Assembly (NCBI GenBank): GCA_910585575.1
Contig: CAJUFS010000010.1
Coordinates: 1 to 55,446 of the forward strand
Direction of reading: 5' to 3'
DNA: 55,446 bases
DNA from: an uncultured Adlercreutzia sp.
Lineage (GTDB): Bacteria; Actinomycetota; Coriobacteriia; Coriobacteriales; Eggerthellaceae
Both the position numbers and the translations under genes were made by a program. The notes beneath the pieces are model-generated. The model saw only the letters and a list, made by a program, of their open reading frames with translations. It was not told the DNA's origin and ran no database searches. Positions 8,804-20,337 of this stretch are shown here, piece after piece (position 1 is the stretch's first letter; each line of letters begins with the position of its first letter).

Positions 8804-9730
8804 CTAGAGGCTGAATCCCGCCGCCTTCGCCATAAGATCGAACAGGGCGTCATCGGAAAGGTCCAGCTTGGGCTCCTCGGTAATATCGCGCAGGATATGC
8901 ACGGTTACCACGGCCTGGCCCACCAGCATGCCGGCCCCGTCGAAAGTACGGCATCCCGCCGCCCGGGCTGCGGCCACCAAGGCCGTCTCACCGTGGCCGT
9001 AGACCACGTCGAACACCGTCTGGCGCGCCGACAGCAACGCCGTGTCAAAGGGAGCGCCATCGCCCTCGTTCATGCCCAAAGGCGTGGCGTCCAGGATAAT
9101 ATCGGCCGCCGCAATGGCCTGACGCGAGGTGTCATAGCTGCCGTACTTGAACTCCACCTGGCGGTACACGTCGGCGAAACTCAAGTGATGCTCTTGGAAC
9201 GCCGGCATATCCACCGTGCGTCCCACCAAAGCCCCCAGCTCGTCCACGTAGGTGCGCAGCACATCATGGGCCCGCGGCACCGCGCGCCCCACCAGCAGCA
9301 CCTCGGCCGGCCCCGCCTGGGCCACGGCATGGAGAATGGACAGCGACGTGGGGCCGGTGCCGCACACCACCACCTTCTTGCCGCGGAAGGTAACACCTTC
9401 GCGTTCCAGGTAGGCCACGCAGCCCTGGCCGTCAGTGTTGTAGGCAATAAGCGTGCCGTCCTTGTTCACCAGCACGTTGGCCCCATGGGCCAACTGCGCC
9501 GAGGCCGCCTGCACATCGGCAGCGGCGAAGGCCTGGGGCTTGTAGGGCGTCGTGATGTTGATGGACAGGAAATCCCGCTCCTTCAGGAAGGCCTCGGCCT
9601 GGGCAACCTCGGGAAGATCCATGAACCCGTAGTGCCACGGCAGCCCCACCGACTCGAACACCGCGTTGTACATGACCGGCGATTTCGAATGGGCGATAGG
9701 ATGCCCGAGGATATACAGGTTCTTGGTCAT
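8804..9730 (-). CDS. aroE: Shikimate dehydrogenase
   Basis: A 308-residue NADPH-linked reductase that converts 3-dehydroshikimate to shikimate. The substrate-binding N-terminal domain has HPIAHSKSPVMYNAVF and the catalytic lysine in INITTPYKPQA. The C-terminal Rossmann domain has VVVCGTGPTSLS in place of the usual GxGGxx loop; the third glycine is replaced by Pro-Thr. The insert between residues 170 and 205 makes it somewhat longer than E. coli AroE. A strong AAGGAG precedes the ATG. It lies 30 bp after yqeG and upstream of aroC, the order usual in this phylum. Confidence 0.9.
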   Translation of the reverse strand: MTKNLYILGHPIAHSKSPVMYNAVFESVGLPWHYGFMDLPEVAQAEAFLKERDFLSINITTPYKPQAFAAADVQAASAQLAHGANVLVNKDGTLIAYNTDGQGCVAYLEREGVTFRGKKVVVCGTGPTSLSILHAVAQAGPAEVLLVGRAVPRAHDVLRTYVDELGALVGRTVDMPAFQEHHLSFADVYRQVEFKYGSYDTSRQAIAAADIILDATPLGMNEGDGAPFDTALLSARQTVFDVVYGHGETALVAAARAAGCRTFDGAGMLVGQAVVTVHILRDITEEPKLDLSDDALFDLMAKAAGFSL

Positions 9731-9760
9731 AGCGTTCTCCTTGATCAGCGCGCTGGGCAG

Positions 9761-10363
9761 TTACTCTTCCTGGGCCGGTGCGGGTTGCGCCCTTACCACC
9801 GCGCCCGCCGCCCGTCCGGGAATCACCTCAGGGCCGGGCACGCCAGCGTCCGCCGTGACATTCACCGCCGGCTCCGGCTTGCGATCGCCCAGAATGGCGG
9901 ATTCCAGCACCCGCAGCGCCTTCGTGTGCTTCAGGTCCTGCTTCACCAAAGGCTGCAGCATATAGGCGGGAAGGCCGGCACAGTGGGCGCCCAGCACGTC
10001 GGTGGTCAGCTGGTCGCCGATGACCACGGTGTCGCTGCGCCGTGCCCCCAGCTTGCGCATGCCGGCGAAGAAGGCCGGCGGCAGCGGCTTCATGGCCTTG
10101 GCCACCAGAGGCAACTCCATCTGAGCGGCAAAGTCGTGGGCATCGGCATGCCAGTTGTTAGACACCAGGCAGAACTGGACACCGGCCGTACGGGCGCGTC
10201 CCAGCCACATTCCTACATCGCGGGGCACCGCATGGGTGTCGCGGGCACGGATGGTGTTGTCGATATCGAGCAGCACATGGGTATACCCCGGCGCCAGCAA
10301 ATCACGATCGATGTCGATATCGGTTATGCGCGAGAAATAGCGCTCGGGACTCCACAGGGCCAT
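9761..10363 (-). CDS. YqeG-family HAD phosphatase
   Basis: A 200-residue HAD-superfamily phosphatase of the YqeG/IIIA type. Motif I is LLDIDNTIRARDT (both catalytic Asp present), motif II is CLVSNN, the conserved lysine is in AKAMKPLPPAF, and motif III is VVIGDQLTTDVLGAH. The natural substrate of the family is not firmly known. It lies 18 bp after mltG and 30 bp before aroE, so it is probably expressed with the aromatic and cell-wall genes. Confidence 0.88.
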   Translation of the reverse strand: MALWSPERYFSRITDIDIDRDLLAPGYTHVLLDIDNTIRARDTHAVPRDVGMWLGRARTAGVQFCLVSNNWHADAHDFAAQMELPLVAKAMKPLPPAFFAGMRKLGARRSDTVVIGDQLTTDVLGAHCAGLPAYMLQPLVKQDLKHTKALRVLESAILGDRKPEPAVNVTADAGVPGPEVIPGRAAGAVVRAQPAPAQEE

Positions 10364-10381
10364 AGCATCACCGGAACGCGC

Positions 10382-11560
10382 CTAGGCGGCGTCAGATTCC
10401 TGACCCCCGTCGGAATGCTCGGCAATGGCCTGCTCGTGCTCTTCCAGGGTTTTGCTGAAGAAGCTTTCCACCGTGCCGTCGTCGGCCACATGGAAGTAGA
10501 AGAACATGTCCTTCGTCTTCATCGGATCGCACACCGCCTGCAGAGAGTTGAGGCTCGGCGAGCAGATGGGCGTGGGCGGCAGACCCTCGTGGGTATAGGT
10601 GCTGTAAGGCGTGTCGGCGTGCACTTCATCAGCGGTAGGCTCGCGTCCCACCTCGTAGGCCGTGGTGGCGTCCGATTCCAGGAACGGTCGGTCGGAAGCC
10701 AGACGGTTGTAGAACACGCCGGCCACGTGAGCGCGCACCTCGTCGTCATCGTTGGATTCCTTCTCCACAATGGAGGCCAAGGTGACGGCTTGGTACAAGT
10801 TGAGCCCCTTGCTTTCCGGATACTCGAAGGACAGGCCCTTCGTTTCCTCGCCAAACTGAGAGAGCATCATGCGCACCACCGCTGCCGCATCATCGGCCGC
10901 GGTGATCGTATAGGTTTTGGGGAACAGGAAGCCCTCGAGGGAGTTCGTGCCCGCGGTTTCCAGGAACGGGTACTCCTTGGCATAGACGCTGGCATCGGCT
11001 GAAGCCTCGTTGAAGGCATCCTCGGTAATGCGGCCGCCCGTGGCCTCGGCCACCGCCTTGGCCGTCTCGGCCCGCGTAAGGCCCTCGGGCAAGGTGAGGC
11101 TATCGCCCGTGGCAGCGGGGCCGGCCATAATGAGGCGCACAATTTCCTCGACGGACTGGCCGCCCTGGAACGTATAGGTACCGGGAATAAGCGACGAAGC
11201 CGCCTCGAGACGGGTTACCTCGTTGGTGAAGTCCTGAGCCCAGGCGATCAGATGGTTCTCGACCAGGGCGTCGCCGATGGCCTGGGCGCTCTCGCCCTCC
11301 TCGATGGTCACGTGCACCGTCTGACCCGCCTCCAAAAGCTGCGGCTGCTCAGCCGTGCAGCCGCGCACCACGAAGAACACCACGGCCGCCACAATGACAA
11401 GAGCCACGACCCCCAGGAAAATAAAGGGCTTGATATCGCGCTTCGGCACGATGGCGCTAGTGTCGTAGGTGCGGAACTCCTTATCGCCTCGAGCGTGAGC
11501 CGCGCGAGCCGCTCGCGTGGGGCGCGAAGAGTAGGTGACGTTCTTGTTATGAAGAGCCAA
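10382..11560 (-). CDS. mltG: Endolytic murein transglycosylase MltG
   Basis: A 392-residue YceG/MltG protein that cleaves nascent glycan strands at the membrane. A basic cytoplasmic N-terminus precedes one membrane helix (FIFLGVVALVIVAAVVFFVV), a LysM-like region, and the catalytic domain with ASIVEKES (catalytic Glu) and TPYSTYTHEGLPPTPICSPS. The start is taken as TTG at 11560, which has AAAGG seven bases upstream; a GTG at 11590 in the same frame lacks a ribosome site. It follows ruvX by 70 bp, the usual actinobacterial order. Confidence 0.9.
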   Translation of the reverse strand: MALHNKNVTYSSRPTRAARAAHARGDKEFRTYDTSAIVPKRDIKPFIFLGVVALVIVAAVVFFVVRGCTAEQPQLLEAGQTVHVTIEEGESAQAIGDALVENHLIAWAQDFTNEVTRLEAASSLIPGTYTFQGGQSVEEIVRLIMAGPAATGDSLTLPEGLTRAETAKAVAEATGGRITEDAFNEASADASVYAKEYPFLETAGTNSLEGFLFPKTYTITAADDAAAVVRMMLSQFGEETKGLSFEYPESKGLNLYQAVTLASIVEKESNDDDEVRAHVAGVFYNRLASDRPFLESDATTAYEVGREPTADEVHADTPYSTYTHEGLPPTPICSPSLNSLQAVCDPMKTKDMFFYFHVADDGTVESFFSKTLEEHEQAIAEHSDGGQESDAA

Positions 11561-11630
11561 GAGAGGGCCTTTCTCGCAAAGCACCGGCACCGCCGGCGGG
11601 CAAGCCGCGGCCCCTCACGCCAAGGCGCCC

Positions 11631-12047
11631 TTACGAGCGGGCGCGCTCATCGAGCCACGACTGCAGAAACAGACTTGCGGCTATCATATCAACCTTGCCG
11701 CGCATCGACCTTTCGTCATGGCCCTTTTCACGCAAAATGCGTTTGGCCTCGGCGGAACTTAAGCGCTCATCGGCGAAAACGTGCGGCAGATCGCACGCGG
11801 CGCTGATGGTCGCGGCATTCTGGCGAATGCGCGCCGCCTGGGGGCCTTCCTCCCCCGCCAGCGTGCGGGGCAGGCCGCATACCAAAAGCTCCGGCTCCCA
11901 GTCTTCCAGCACGCGCTTGAACGACTTGGCGTTCGCCAGCACCTCGGCCGCCGGCAGCACGCACACGGGGCTCGCCACCCGCTCGCCCGGGTCGCTGACG
12001 GCCACGCCCACGCGCACCTCTCCGATATCGAGCGCCATAACCCGCAT
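11631..12047 (-). CDS. ruvX: Putative pre-16S rRNA nuclease / Holliday junction resolvase (YqgF)
   Basis: A 138-residue YqgF/RuvX RNase H-fold protein of normal size. The first acidic residue is in MALDIGEVRVGVAVSD, the second conserved block is LLVCGLPRTLAGEEGPQA, and the last is DERLSSAEAKRIL followed by KVDMIAASLFLQSWLD. The family is implicated in 16S rRNA maturation and possibly junction resolution. It begins three bases after the TelA stop, so it is likely co-translated with that gene, an arrangement that separates it from alaS here. Confidence 0.93.
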   Translation of the reverse strand: MRVMALDIGEVRVGVAVSDPGERVASPVCVLPAAEVLANAKSFKRVLEDWEPELLVCGLPRTLAGEEGPQAARIRQNAATISAACDLPHVFADERLSSAEAKRILREKGHDERSMRGKVDMIAASLFLQSWLDERARS

Positions 12048-12050
12048 GGC

Positions 12051-13199
12051 CTAGCGCACCTCCAGCATCTTGGCGCGCAGCTCGGCCTCCATGCGGCGCA
12101 TCTCCGTCTCGGCCTCGGCGCGCTTGGCGCGGCCCTCGGCCTGGATTTTCATGACCTCGTCGAAGGTCTGGATGAGGTTCTCGTTGGTGACGCGCAGGGT
12201 TTCGATGTCCACAATGCCGCGCTCGGACTCGCGCGCCACGTCCACCGTGGACTGCTTCAACTTCTCGGCGTTCTTGCGCAAAAGCTCGTTGGTCATATCG
12301 GTGACGGCACTTTGGGCGCGCAGAGCCGCCTCGTTGTTAGCGAGCCCTAAGGCCAGCACCATCTGGCTCTTCCACAGCGGAATGGTGTTCACGAGCGTGG
12401 TCTGGATTTTCTCGATCATGAGCATCTCGTTGTTCTGCACCAGGCGAATCTGCGGCGCCATCTGCATGGCCACCGTGCGCGAGAGGTCGAGGTCGGAGAG
12501 CTTCTTCTCGAAGCGGTTGCAAGCGGCAGCCAGCTTCTGCACCGCCTCGGCGTCCTCGGTGGACCCAGAGGCCTGGGCCTTCGCCGACAGCTCGGCCAGA
12601 TCGCCCTCGCGCACCTGGGCCAGGCGCTGGCGGCCGGCCAACAGGTACATGGTCAGCTCCTTGAAGTAGGTGAGGTTCAGCTCGTAGAGCTGATCGAGCA
12701 TGGCCGCGTCCTTCATGAGCGTCACCTGATGACCCTCCAGGGCCTTGGCAATTTTGTCCACGTTGGCCTCGGCGGCATCATAGCGGGCCTTCAGGGCCAC
12801 AATCTTGTTGGCCTGGCGCTTGAACAGGCCGAAGAAACCCTTCTCCTCATCGTCGGTATCAAAGCTCTTCAGCTCAGTGACCACGTTCGCAATAAGGTCG
12901 CCGGCCTCGCCCAAATCCTGGGTGCGCACCTTCTCCAGGGCCGTCTCGGAAAACGACGCCATCTTCTTCTGGGCGCCCGAGCCGAAGGTGAGCACCTGCT
13001 GGGAGTTCGCGATGTCGATCTGCTGGGCGAAGGCCTCCACCTGGGCCAGCTCTTCGGCCGAGAGCGAGTCGGCCAGCGACGGGGCGGCCGGCTCGGGAGC
13101 TTCGGTTTCAATGATGGCGGCCTCAGTCACCTCTTCCACCGGCTCCAGGGTGAGCTTCGGCGTAGGGATGTTGTCGAGGTTTTTCAGTTCGTCGTTCAT
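12051..13199 (-). CDS. TelA-family protein (tellurite/toxic anion resistance)
   Basis: A 382-residue cytoplasmic protein of the TelA/KlaA family. After an acidic N-terminal linker (residues 1-45) it is almost entirely helical. Recognisable stretches are LTFGSGAQKKMASFSETALEKVRTQDLGE, the KGFFGLFKRQ segment, and NTIPLWKSQMVLALGL near residue 270. The family's biochemical role is unsettled: some members give tellurite or cell-envelope stress resistance. An AAAGGA ribosome site precedes the ATG. The next gene upstream encodes an XpaC-like protein, and TelA/XpaC pairs recur in Gram-positive genomes. Confidence 0.88.
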   Translation of the reverse strand: MNDELKNLDNIPTPKLTLEPVEEVTEAAIIETEAPEPAAPSLADSLSAEELAQVEAFAQQIDIANSQQVLTFGSGAQKKMASFSETALEKVRTQDLGEAGDLIANVVTELKSFDTDDEEKGFFGLFKRQANKIVALKARYDAAEANVDKIAKALEGHQVTLMKDAAMLDQLYELNLTYFKELTMYLLAGRQRLAQVREGDLAELSAKAQASGSTEDAEAVQKLAAACNRFEKKLSDLDLSRTVAMQMAPQIRLVQNNEMLMIEKIQTTLVNTIPLWKSQMVLALGLANNEAALRAQSAVTDMTNELLRKNAEKLKQSTVDVARESERGIVDIETLRVTNENLIQTFDEVMKIQAEGRAKRAEAETEMRRMEAELRAKMLEVR

Positions 13200-13248
13200 G
13201 GGGAATCCTTTCGGGAAGAGGGGTGGGGAAAGCGATTACGTGAGCCGC

Positions 13249-14865
13249 CTAGGGTTTCGCGTCAAAGGGGCCGTCAGTCAGCCCCTCCTGGGCCAGCAGG
13301 GCGTGAAGCACCGAGATATCGGCGGACACGTCCATGTTGAGCTCTTGGAAGGTGTCGTCGAGCAACTTCTCGAAGGCGCTGTTGAGCACGTCGAGGGTAT
13401 GCTCAATCTCACGGCGCGACGAGGCGATGTTCTCGCCTTGGACCGGCTGCTCCTCCAGGGCGTCATAGGCCTCAAGCAGCTTGAGCGTCGTGGGCAGGTA
13501 GTAGTCGTTCAGGCGGTCGAGCCCGGCGATGACCTTCGGCTCCTCTTCGGCGCGAGCCAGAATGCGCGCCGTCACTTCTTCGAGGGCCGTCACCTTCTGG
13601 CTGACTGCAGCGTCGTCAATGCGGGCGTTGAGCGCGGCCATCTGCTGCAGCGCGCTCTGGCCGCGATCGATGAAGGCGCGCTCGACGGGAGTCAGGCGGT
13701 CAGTGCGTGCCTGCTGGACGGCCTGAGCTGCCGCCTGGGCCGCTTCTTCGGCAGCGCGTGCCTCCGCGGCGGCCTGCTGGTCGGCCAACGTCTGACGCTG
13801 CGCCTGCTGGAACTGCAAGTACTGGTGATAGGCGTTGTCGGTGACCATAAGCGTTTGGTTGTTGTCGTCCAGACGCCCCTCGGGCAGATAACCGTTCTTG
13901 ATGAGGCGGCGCACCGTCGCAAGCGTCGCCTTGGGCGAAAGCTGCAGGCGTTGGGCCAGTTCGTCGATGTTGCACACCTCGCGATTGCCCATAATGCGCT
14001 TAAGAGCCTTGAGGCGCGATGCCTTGCGCAAGCAGCTGATGCCGAGGCCGAGCACCGTTACCGCCCCGGCCGTCAACAGCCCGAAGATTACCGCCGTGGC
14101 AACGCCTGCAGGCGCGGCCACCGCTCCCATGATGAGTCCGGTGATGGCGGCCCCGCCGAAAACAACCGTGCCCGCGCCACCGGCGGCGGTCATAAGTGCG
14201 CCGGAAGCGGTGAGGCCCCAGGACGAGCGGAAGCGTTTCTTGGCCTGAGCGAGCGGCTGCCCCACGGGTGCGTAAGCCGCCTGATAGGCCGGAGAGGCCG
14301 CTGGCGAACCGACTGCTGGCGCCGCACCCGGCGCGCCCGACTGCGGTCGATAGGCGGTGGGAGCGCCTGACGCGCCCCCTTGCGACCGATAGGCCGCCGA
14401 AGCCTGCGCCGCCTTACGCGCCTCCTTCCGAGCCTTCTTCTGTGCTTTCTTCTGAGCCTTGCGCTTCGCCTCCAATTCCTGGTAGGCCTTAAGGTTCTTC
14501 TCGGGCGACTGACCCAGGGCCTGGGCCGCCCCATCGGCAGCCTTGTTCACCAACTGGGCAAACTGCGAGAACGCCTTGTCCACTGACTGACACATTTTCT
14601 GGAAGTCCTGCGCCGACATGCCGGGAACCGGGCTTTCGGAACTCGTACGCGGCCCGGCATTCCAGCTGGCGCCGCTCCAGGAAGAACCCTCGGATGCAGT
14701 GCGCGAGGCCGCCCCGTTACGCGCTGCATCCACCGACGCGAACTCGTCCGGCGTCTCGTATACGCTCTCCGGCCCGGGCGTCTGCGGCTGCGCCGCCGAC
14801 TGCGGTCTTCCCCACCCGTCGACAGGCCGCTGAGGGCCAGACGAAGAAGGGTACGGGGAATTCAT
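13249..14865 (-). CDS. XpaC-like 5-bromo-4-chloroindolyl phosphate hydrolysis family protein
   Basis: A 538-residue protein. The N-terminal third is low complexity (Pro, Gln, Ser, Ala) with a basic KKAQKKARKEARKAAQ stretch. Two adjoining hydrophobic segments (about residues 225-280) follow, then a winged-helix-like region (IDELAQRLQLSPKATLATVRRLIKNGYL), a Gln/Ala coiled coil, and the XpaC signature LNDYYLPTTLKLLEAYDALEEQ ending in DISVLHALLAQEGL. The ATG at 14865 with TTAGGAG upstream was chosen; the frame continues upstream but without a ribosome site. It probably acts with the TelA protein encoded 49 bp downstream. The biochemical function is not established. Confidence 0.82.
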   Translation of the reverse strand: MNSPYPSSSGPQRPVDGWGRPQSAAQPQTPGPESVYETPDEFASVDAARNGAASRTASEGSSWSGASWNAGPRTSSESPVPGMSAQDFQKMCQSVDKAFSQFAQLVNKAADGAAQALGQSPEKNLKAYQELEAKRKAQKKAQKKARKEARKAAQASAAYRSQGGASGAPTAYRPQSGAPGAAPAVGSPAASPAYQAAYAPVGQPLAQAKKRFRSSWGLTASGALMTAAGGAGTVVFGGAAITGLIMGAVAAPAGVATAVIFGLLTAGAVTVLGLGISCLRKASRLKALKRIMGNREVCNIDELAQRLQLSPKATLATVRRLIKNGYLPEGRLDDNNQTLMVTDNAYHQYLQFQQAQRQTLADQQAAAEARAAEEAAQAAAQAVQQARTDRLTPVERAFIDRGQSALQQMAALNARIDDAAVSQKVTALEEVTARILARAEEEPKVIAGLDRLNDYYLPTTLKLLEAYDALEEQPVQGENIASSRREIEHTLDVLNSAFEKLLDDTFQELNMDVSADISVLHALLAQEGLTDGPFDAKP

Positions 14866-15011
14866 GCGCGCTCCTAACCACCGACAGCCATAGGCTGCAC
14901 CGTTAAACTTCCGCCATCTTACCACGCAGCCTCGACGCCCCTCCAAAGCTCCCCGTGCTTCCACGCAATGCGCACCCACGGAAATTGTGCAGCAAGCTGC
15001 TGCACAAATGA

Positions 15012-15040
15012 AAAGCGGGCGAGGTCTCCCCCGCCCGCTG
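15012..15040 (-). terminator. Intrinsic terminator after alaS
   Basis: On the minus strand AGCGGGCG and CGCCCGCT form an 8-bp GC stem around a short loop, followed by TTTTCATTT. It lies about 30 bases after the alaS stop codon. The remainder of 14866-15069 shows nothing else. Confidence 0.8.
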
Positions 15041-15069
15041 GCTTGGTTGCCTGTCGCGCCCGCGCGCCG

Positions 15070-17706
<2,637 letters not shown>

Positions 17707-17750
17707 AGGTGCCTGCCCGTCCTTTATCGGTCGTAGAATATTCGTCGGAA

Positions 17751-17756
17751 ATTATA
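17751..17756 (-). promoter_or_regulatory. -10 element upstream of alaS
   Basis: ATTATA on the plus strand is a consensus TATAAT on the minus strand, placing the start of RNA near 17743 and giving a leader of about 37 bases. No T-box-like leader is visible. The -35 is poor. Confidence 0.5.
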
Positions 17757-17798
17757 GTACAAATACGGGAAACACAGCGTCCTGCCCTCGAAATACGC

Positions 17799-17823
17799 AG
17801 GGGCGGCTTGGCAACCGCCCCTG
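17799..17823 (-). terminator. Hairpin after the AI-2E family gene
   Basis: CAGGGGCGG and CCGCCCCTG form a perfect 9-bp stem with an eight-base loop just after the transporter stop. The tail on the minus strand (CGTATTTCG) is only moderately U-rich. Confidence 0.65.
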
Positions 17824-17828
17824 AAAGG

Positions 17829-19223
17829 TTAGCGCTGGTTCTTTCCGCCCTTGCCGTGCGGGGACTCCGGCGGCCGCGGCGTCACCTTGCCGTGATGCTG
17901 CGGCCGCATATGGGGAAGCCGCTGGAAAAAGGCCGTGTCCTCGAGGCGGACAGCCTTCATGGAGCCCGTGGAGCCGGGGCTCGTGGCGTCGGCAGCGGGG
18001 TTGACCACCTCGTTGTCCGAGGGGACGCCCTTGAAGAACACGCCGTCCTCGGCCACCAAGTGACGCCCCGTCCGCTTCTCGAAGTAGTATACGAACACGG
18101 ACTTGGCCACGGCCACCAGGGGGATGGAGGCGAGCATGCCCACAAGCGATCCCATAAGGCCGCTCATGGCACCGCCCAGAGCCGAGCCCACCATCAAGGC
18201 CATGAGCATGAGAGCCGGATGGATGTCCACGGAGTTCTGCATGATCTTCGGCGACACGAAGGTGTACACCAGCTGCTGGATGACAATGGTGGCCAGCAGC
18301 GCGATGAGGGCCACCAACGGGCTGACAAAGATAGCCGCAATGGCAGCCAGCGCACCGCCGAGCCAGGGGCCGATGATGGGAATGATGTTCAGCACGCCAG
18401 TGATAAGGCCCAGCACCGCGGCGTTGGGAACGCCGGCTACCTGAAAGACGATGCCGCAGCCCACGCCGATAACAGCGCACTGGAGCAGCGTGCCCTTGAT
18501 GTAGCCGCCCATGACGCGGGTGAAGGTGGCATGGAAGAACTCGGCGTCCTCCTGGTGCTTCGGGCCGATGAGACGACGGGTCTCGCGCCCGATGGCCGGC
18601 AGCTCCATGAGAATCCAGAAGGCAATGACCAGGCCGAATCCGAAGGCCATAAGGCCGTTAGCCAGCGTGGTGCTGAAGGCCATGATGCCGTTGGCACTGC
18701 CCTGGGCGATGGAAGAGGCCCAGGCCGCCGCCGACTTCTGCACCTCAGCGATGACGCTTTTCACCGTGTCGTCCTCGAATACCGGCGCATAGCGGGTGTA
18801 CATGTCGTTGCCCCAAGCAATGACGGCATCCACGTAATGGGGCATGTTCGACAGCAAGTCATTGAACTGAGCATTCAAGCCGAACATTGGGGAGAAGAGC
18901 AGGAACCCCACCAGGGCAATGACCAGGGCCATGACAATATAGGCAATAGTGGTGCCCACGGCGCGATTCACATGGTGCTTTTCCAGGCCGTTCACAATAC
19001 CGCGCAGGCAGAACACGATGATGATGGTCCAAATGAGGATGGCCACCGGCACCGATAGGATGTTCATGAGGTAGACGACCACGCCCAGCAACAGAATGCC
19101 GGCAATAACCGACCAAAGATCGAGGAAGCGCACGCGCGCCTTGGCCTCCTTCAGGCCCCAGGGAAGGGCGCGATGGGCGGGTTCAGCCGTAGATGCTTGA
19201 TGGGATGCGGTCTCGAGGCTCAT
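17829..19223 (-). CDS. AI-2E family transporter
   Basis: A 464-residue polytopic membrane protein of the PerM/AI-2E exporter family. Hydrophobic segments cluster at residues 36-80, 94-115, 190-215 and 240-380. The family core GVLNIIPIIGPWLGGALAAIAAI and the conserved VQQLVYTFVSPKIMQNSVDIHPALMLMALM-type region are visible in order. A 70-residue hydrophilic C-terminal tail is rich in His, Pro and basic residues. Substrates proposed for the family (autoinducer-2, sodium/proton, lipids) differ between members; nothing here decides. AGGTG precedes the ATG. It lies between a DUF948-like gene and alaS. Confidence 0.88.
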   Translation of the reverse strand: MSLETASHQASTAEPAHRALPWGLKEAKARVRFLDLWSVIAGILLLGVVVYLMNILSVPVAILIWTIIIVFCLRGIVNGLEKHHVNRAVGTTIAYIVMALVIALVGFLLFSPMFGLNAQFNDLLSNMPHYVDAVIAWGNDMYTRYAPVFEDDTVKSVIAEVQKSAAAWASSIAQGSANGIMAFSTTLANGLMAFGFGLVIAFWILMELPAIGRETRRLIGPKHQEDAEFFHATFTRVMGGYIKGTLLQCAVIGVGCGIVFQVAGVPNAAVLGLITGVLNIIPIIGPWLGGALAAIAAIFVSPLVALIALLATIVIQQLVYTFVSPKIMQNSVDIHPALMLMALMVGSALGGAMSGLMGSLVGMLASIPLVAVAKSVFVYYFEKRTGRHLVAEDGVFFKGVPSDNEVVNPAADATSPGSTGSMKAVRLEDTAFFQRLPHMRPQHHGKVTPRPPESPHGKGGKNQR

Positions 19224-19265
19224 GAAATCACCTGGTTCATGCTTTTTGCGTACACGGCGCCGCGA

Positions 19266-20135
19266 TTACTGAACGGTGTAAGGGCTGTCGCCCGTCGGCT
19301 TTACGGGAGCCGGCTTCGCCTGGGCAGCCGCCGCGTTCGGTGAAATGGCGGGGTCGACCGCGGACTCGTCGGTATCGCCATCGGTGGCCGTTACCGCCGC
19401 GTTCGTGATGGTGGCAGCCGTGCCGTCCAGCTGGTCCTCGAAGCTCTGGGCCTTGGCCTGGCGCGCCTTGCCCTCGGCCTTGCGCTCGGCCATGCGGGCC
19501 TTCTGCTCGGATACGAGCGCGCTGGCGGCGCTCCCTACGGCGCTGACCGCATCGGCCACGGTGGCCTGACGCGGAGCCGGCTCGCCCTCGTGGGCGGCAG
19601 CATCGGCTGCCGCGCCCAGGGTTACGGACTCGTCCGAAGCGTAGCGGGGCTTGAATCGATTGCGCAGGCGCCCCGTCAGCGTGTTGACGAGATCGATGGG
19701 GGCACTCGTGACGGTATCCACCGAGCCGGCCACCTTCGACACCGAATCGGTGATCTGGGTGACATCCTCGAGGATTTGATCGACGCGCATCAGCTCGAGG
19801 TTGGCCGCATCAACGGTAAGCGACAGGCGCTCGAGCAGGGGGTCGACACGATCAACGGCCGGCTTCACGCCGGTCATGGACTCATTCACCTTGGCCACCA
19901 GGGGCTGCACCTCTTCGGTGAGCAGCGTGTTCACGTTGCCTACCAGCGGATCAACCTGAGCCGTGATCTTTTCGACGTTTTGCAGGGTGGGGACGAGCTC
20001 TTTGTGCGCGTCATCGATGGTGGAGCGCGTCGAGCGAATGGTGAGGGCCAACTCGACCACAAACCATACAAGCACAGCGCCAACCAGCACATACACAATA
20101 GGCAATGCCACATTGACCACAGCGGCGAAATCCAT
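19266..20135 (-). CDS. DUF948-like membrane-anchored coiled-coil protein
   Basis: A 289-residue protein with one N-terminal membrane helix (residues 9-33) and then a long helical region of heptad-like Val/Leu spacing (about residues 36-160) that resembles DUF948. The C-terminal 120 residues are Ala-rich, charged and probably disordered. A strong AAGGAGG precedes the ATG. A gene of this sort is commonly found between rarA and alaS in Actinobacteria, which supports the family call. The function is unknown; an envelope or scaffolding role is a guess. Confidence 0.75.
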   Translation of the reverse strand: MDFAAVVNVALPIVYVLVGAVLVWFVVELALTIRSTRSTIDDAHKELVPTLQNVEKITAQVDPLVGNVNTLLTEEVQPLVAKVNESMTGVKPAVDRVDPLLERLSLTVDAANLELMRVDQILEDVTQITDSVSKVAGSVDTVTSAPIDLVNTLTGRLRNRFKPRYASDESVTLGAAADAAAHEGEPAPRQATVADAVSAVGSAASALVSEQKARMAERKAEGKARQAKAQSFEDQLDGTAATITNAAVTATDGDTDESAVDPAISPNAAAAQAKPAPVKPTGDSPYTVQ

Positions 20136-20337
20136 GATGAGCCTCCTTATATTTACGAAGACTTGACTATACTATTACCTTGCTCATTCTAATAAGTCAC
20201 CCAGGGATTCCACAGAGCGCCACCACAAGGTAGCCGTTTCGTAAACGGCCGTAGACAAGGTGTCAAGCAAGGAGAGCGCACCTTGGTTTTCGCGCGGCTC
20301 GCTCTGCCCCCACCGAAGCGCGCACCGTGCCCAAACG
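20136..20337. other. Intergenic region between rarA and the DUF948-like gene
   Basis: No gene, terminator or repeat recognised. TATACTATTACC-like AT-rich sequence at 20165-20180 could hold a promoter. Confidence 0.25.

Noticed and set aside
8720-11002. A 760-residue plus-strand open frame opposite aroE, yqeG and mltG
   Set aside because: It is a GC-rich shadow of three clear minus-strand genes; the translation is rich in His, Gly and Arg and resembles no protein.
17707-17828. T-box leader before alaS
   Set aside because: The leader from the TATAAT at 17751 is only about 37 bases, too short for a T-box, and no T-box sequence was found.
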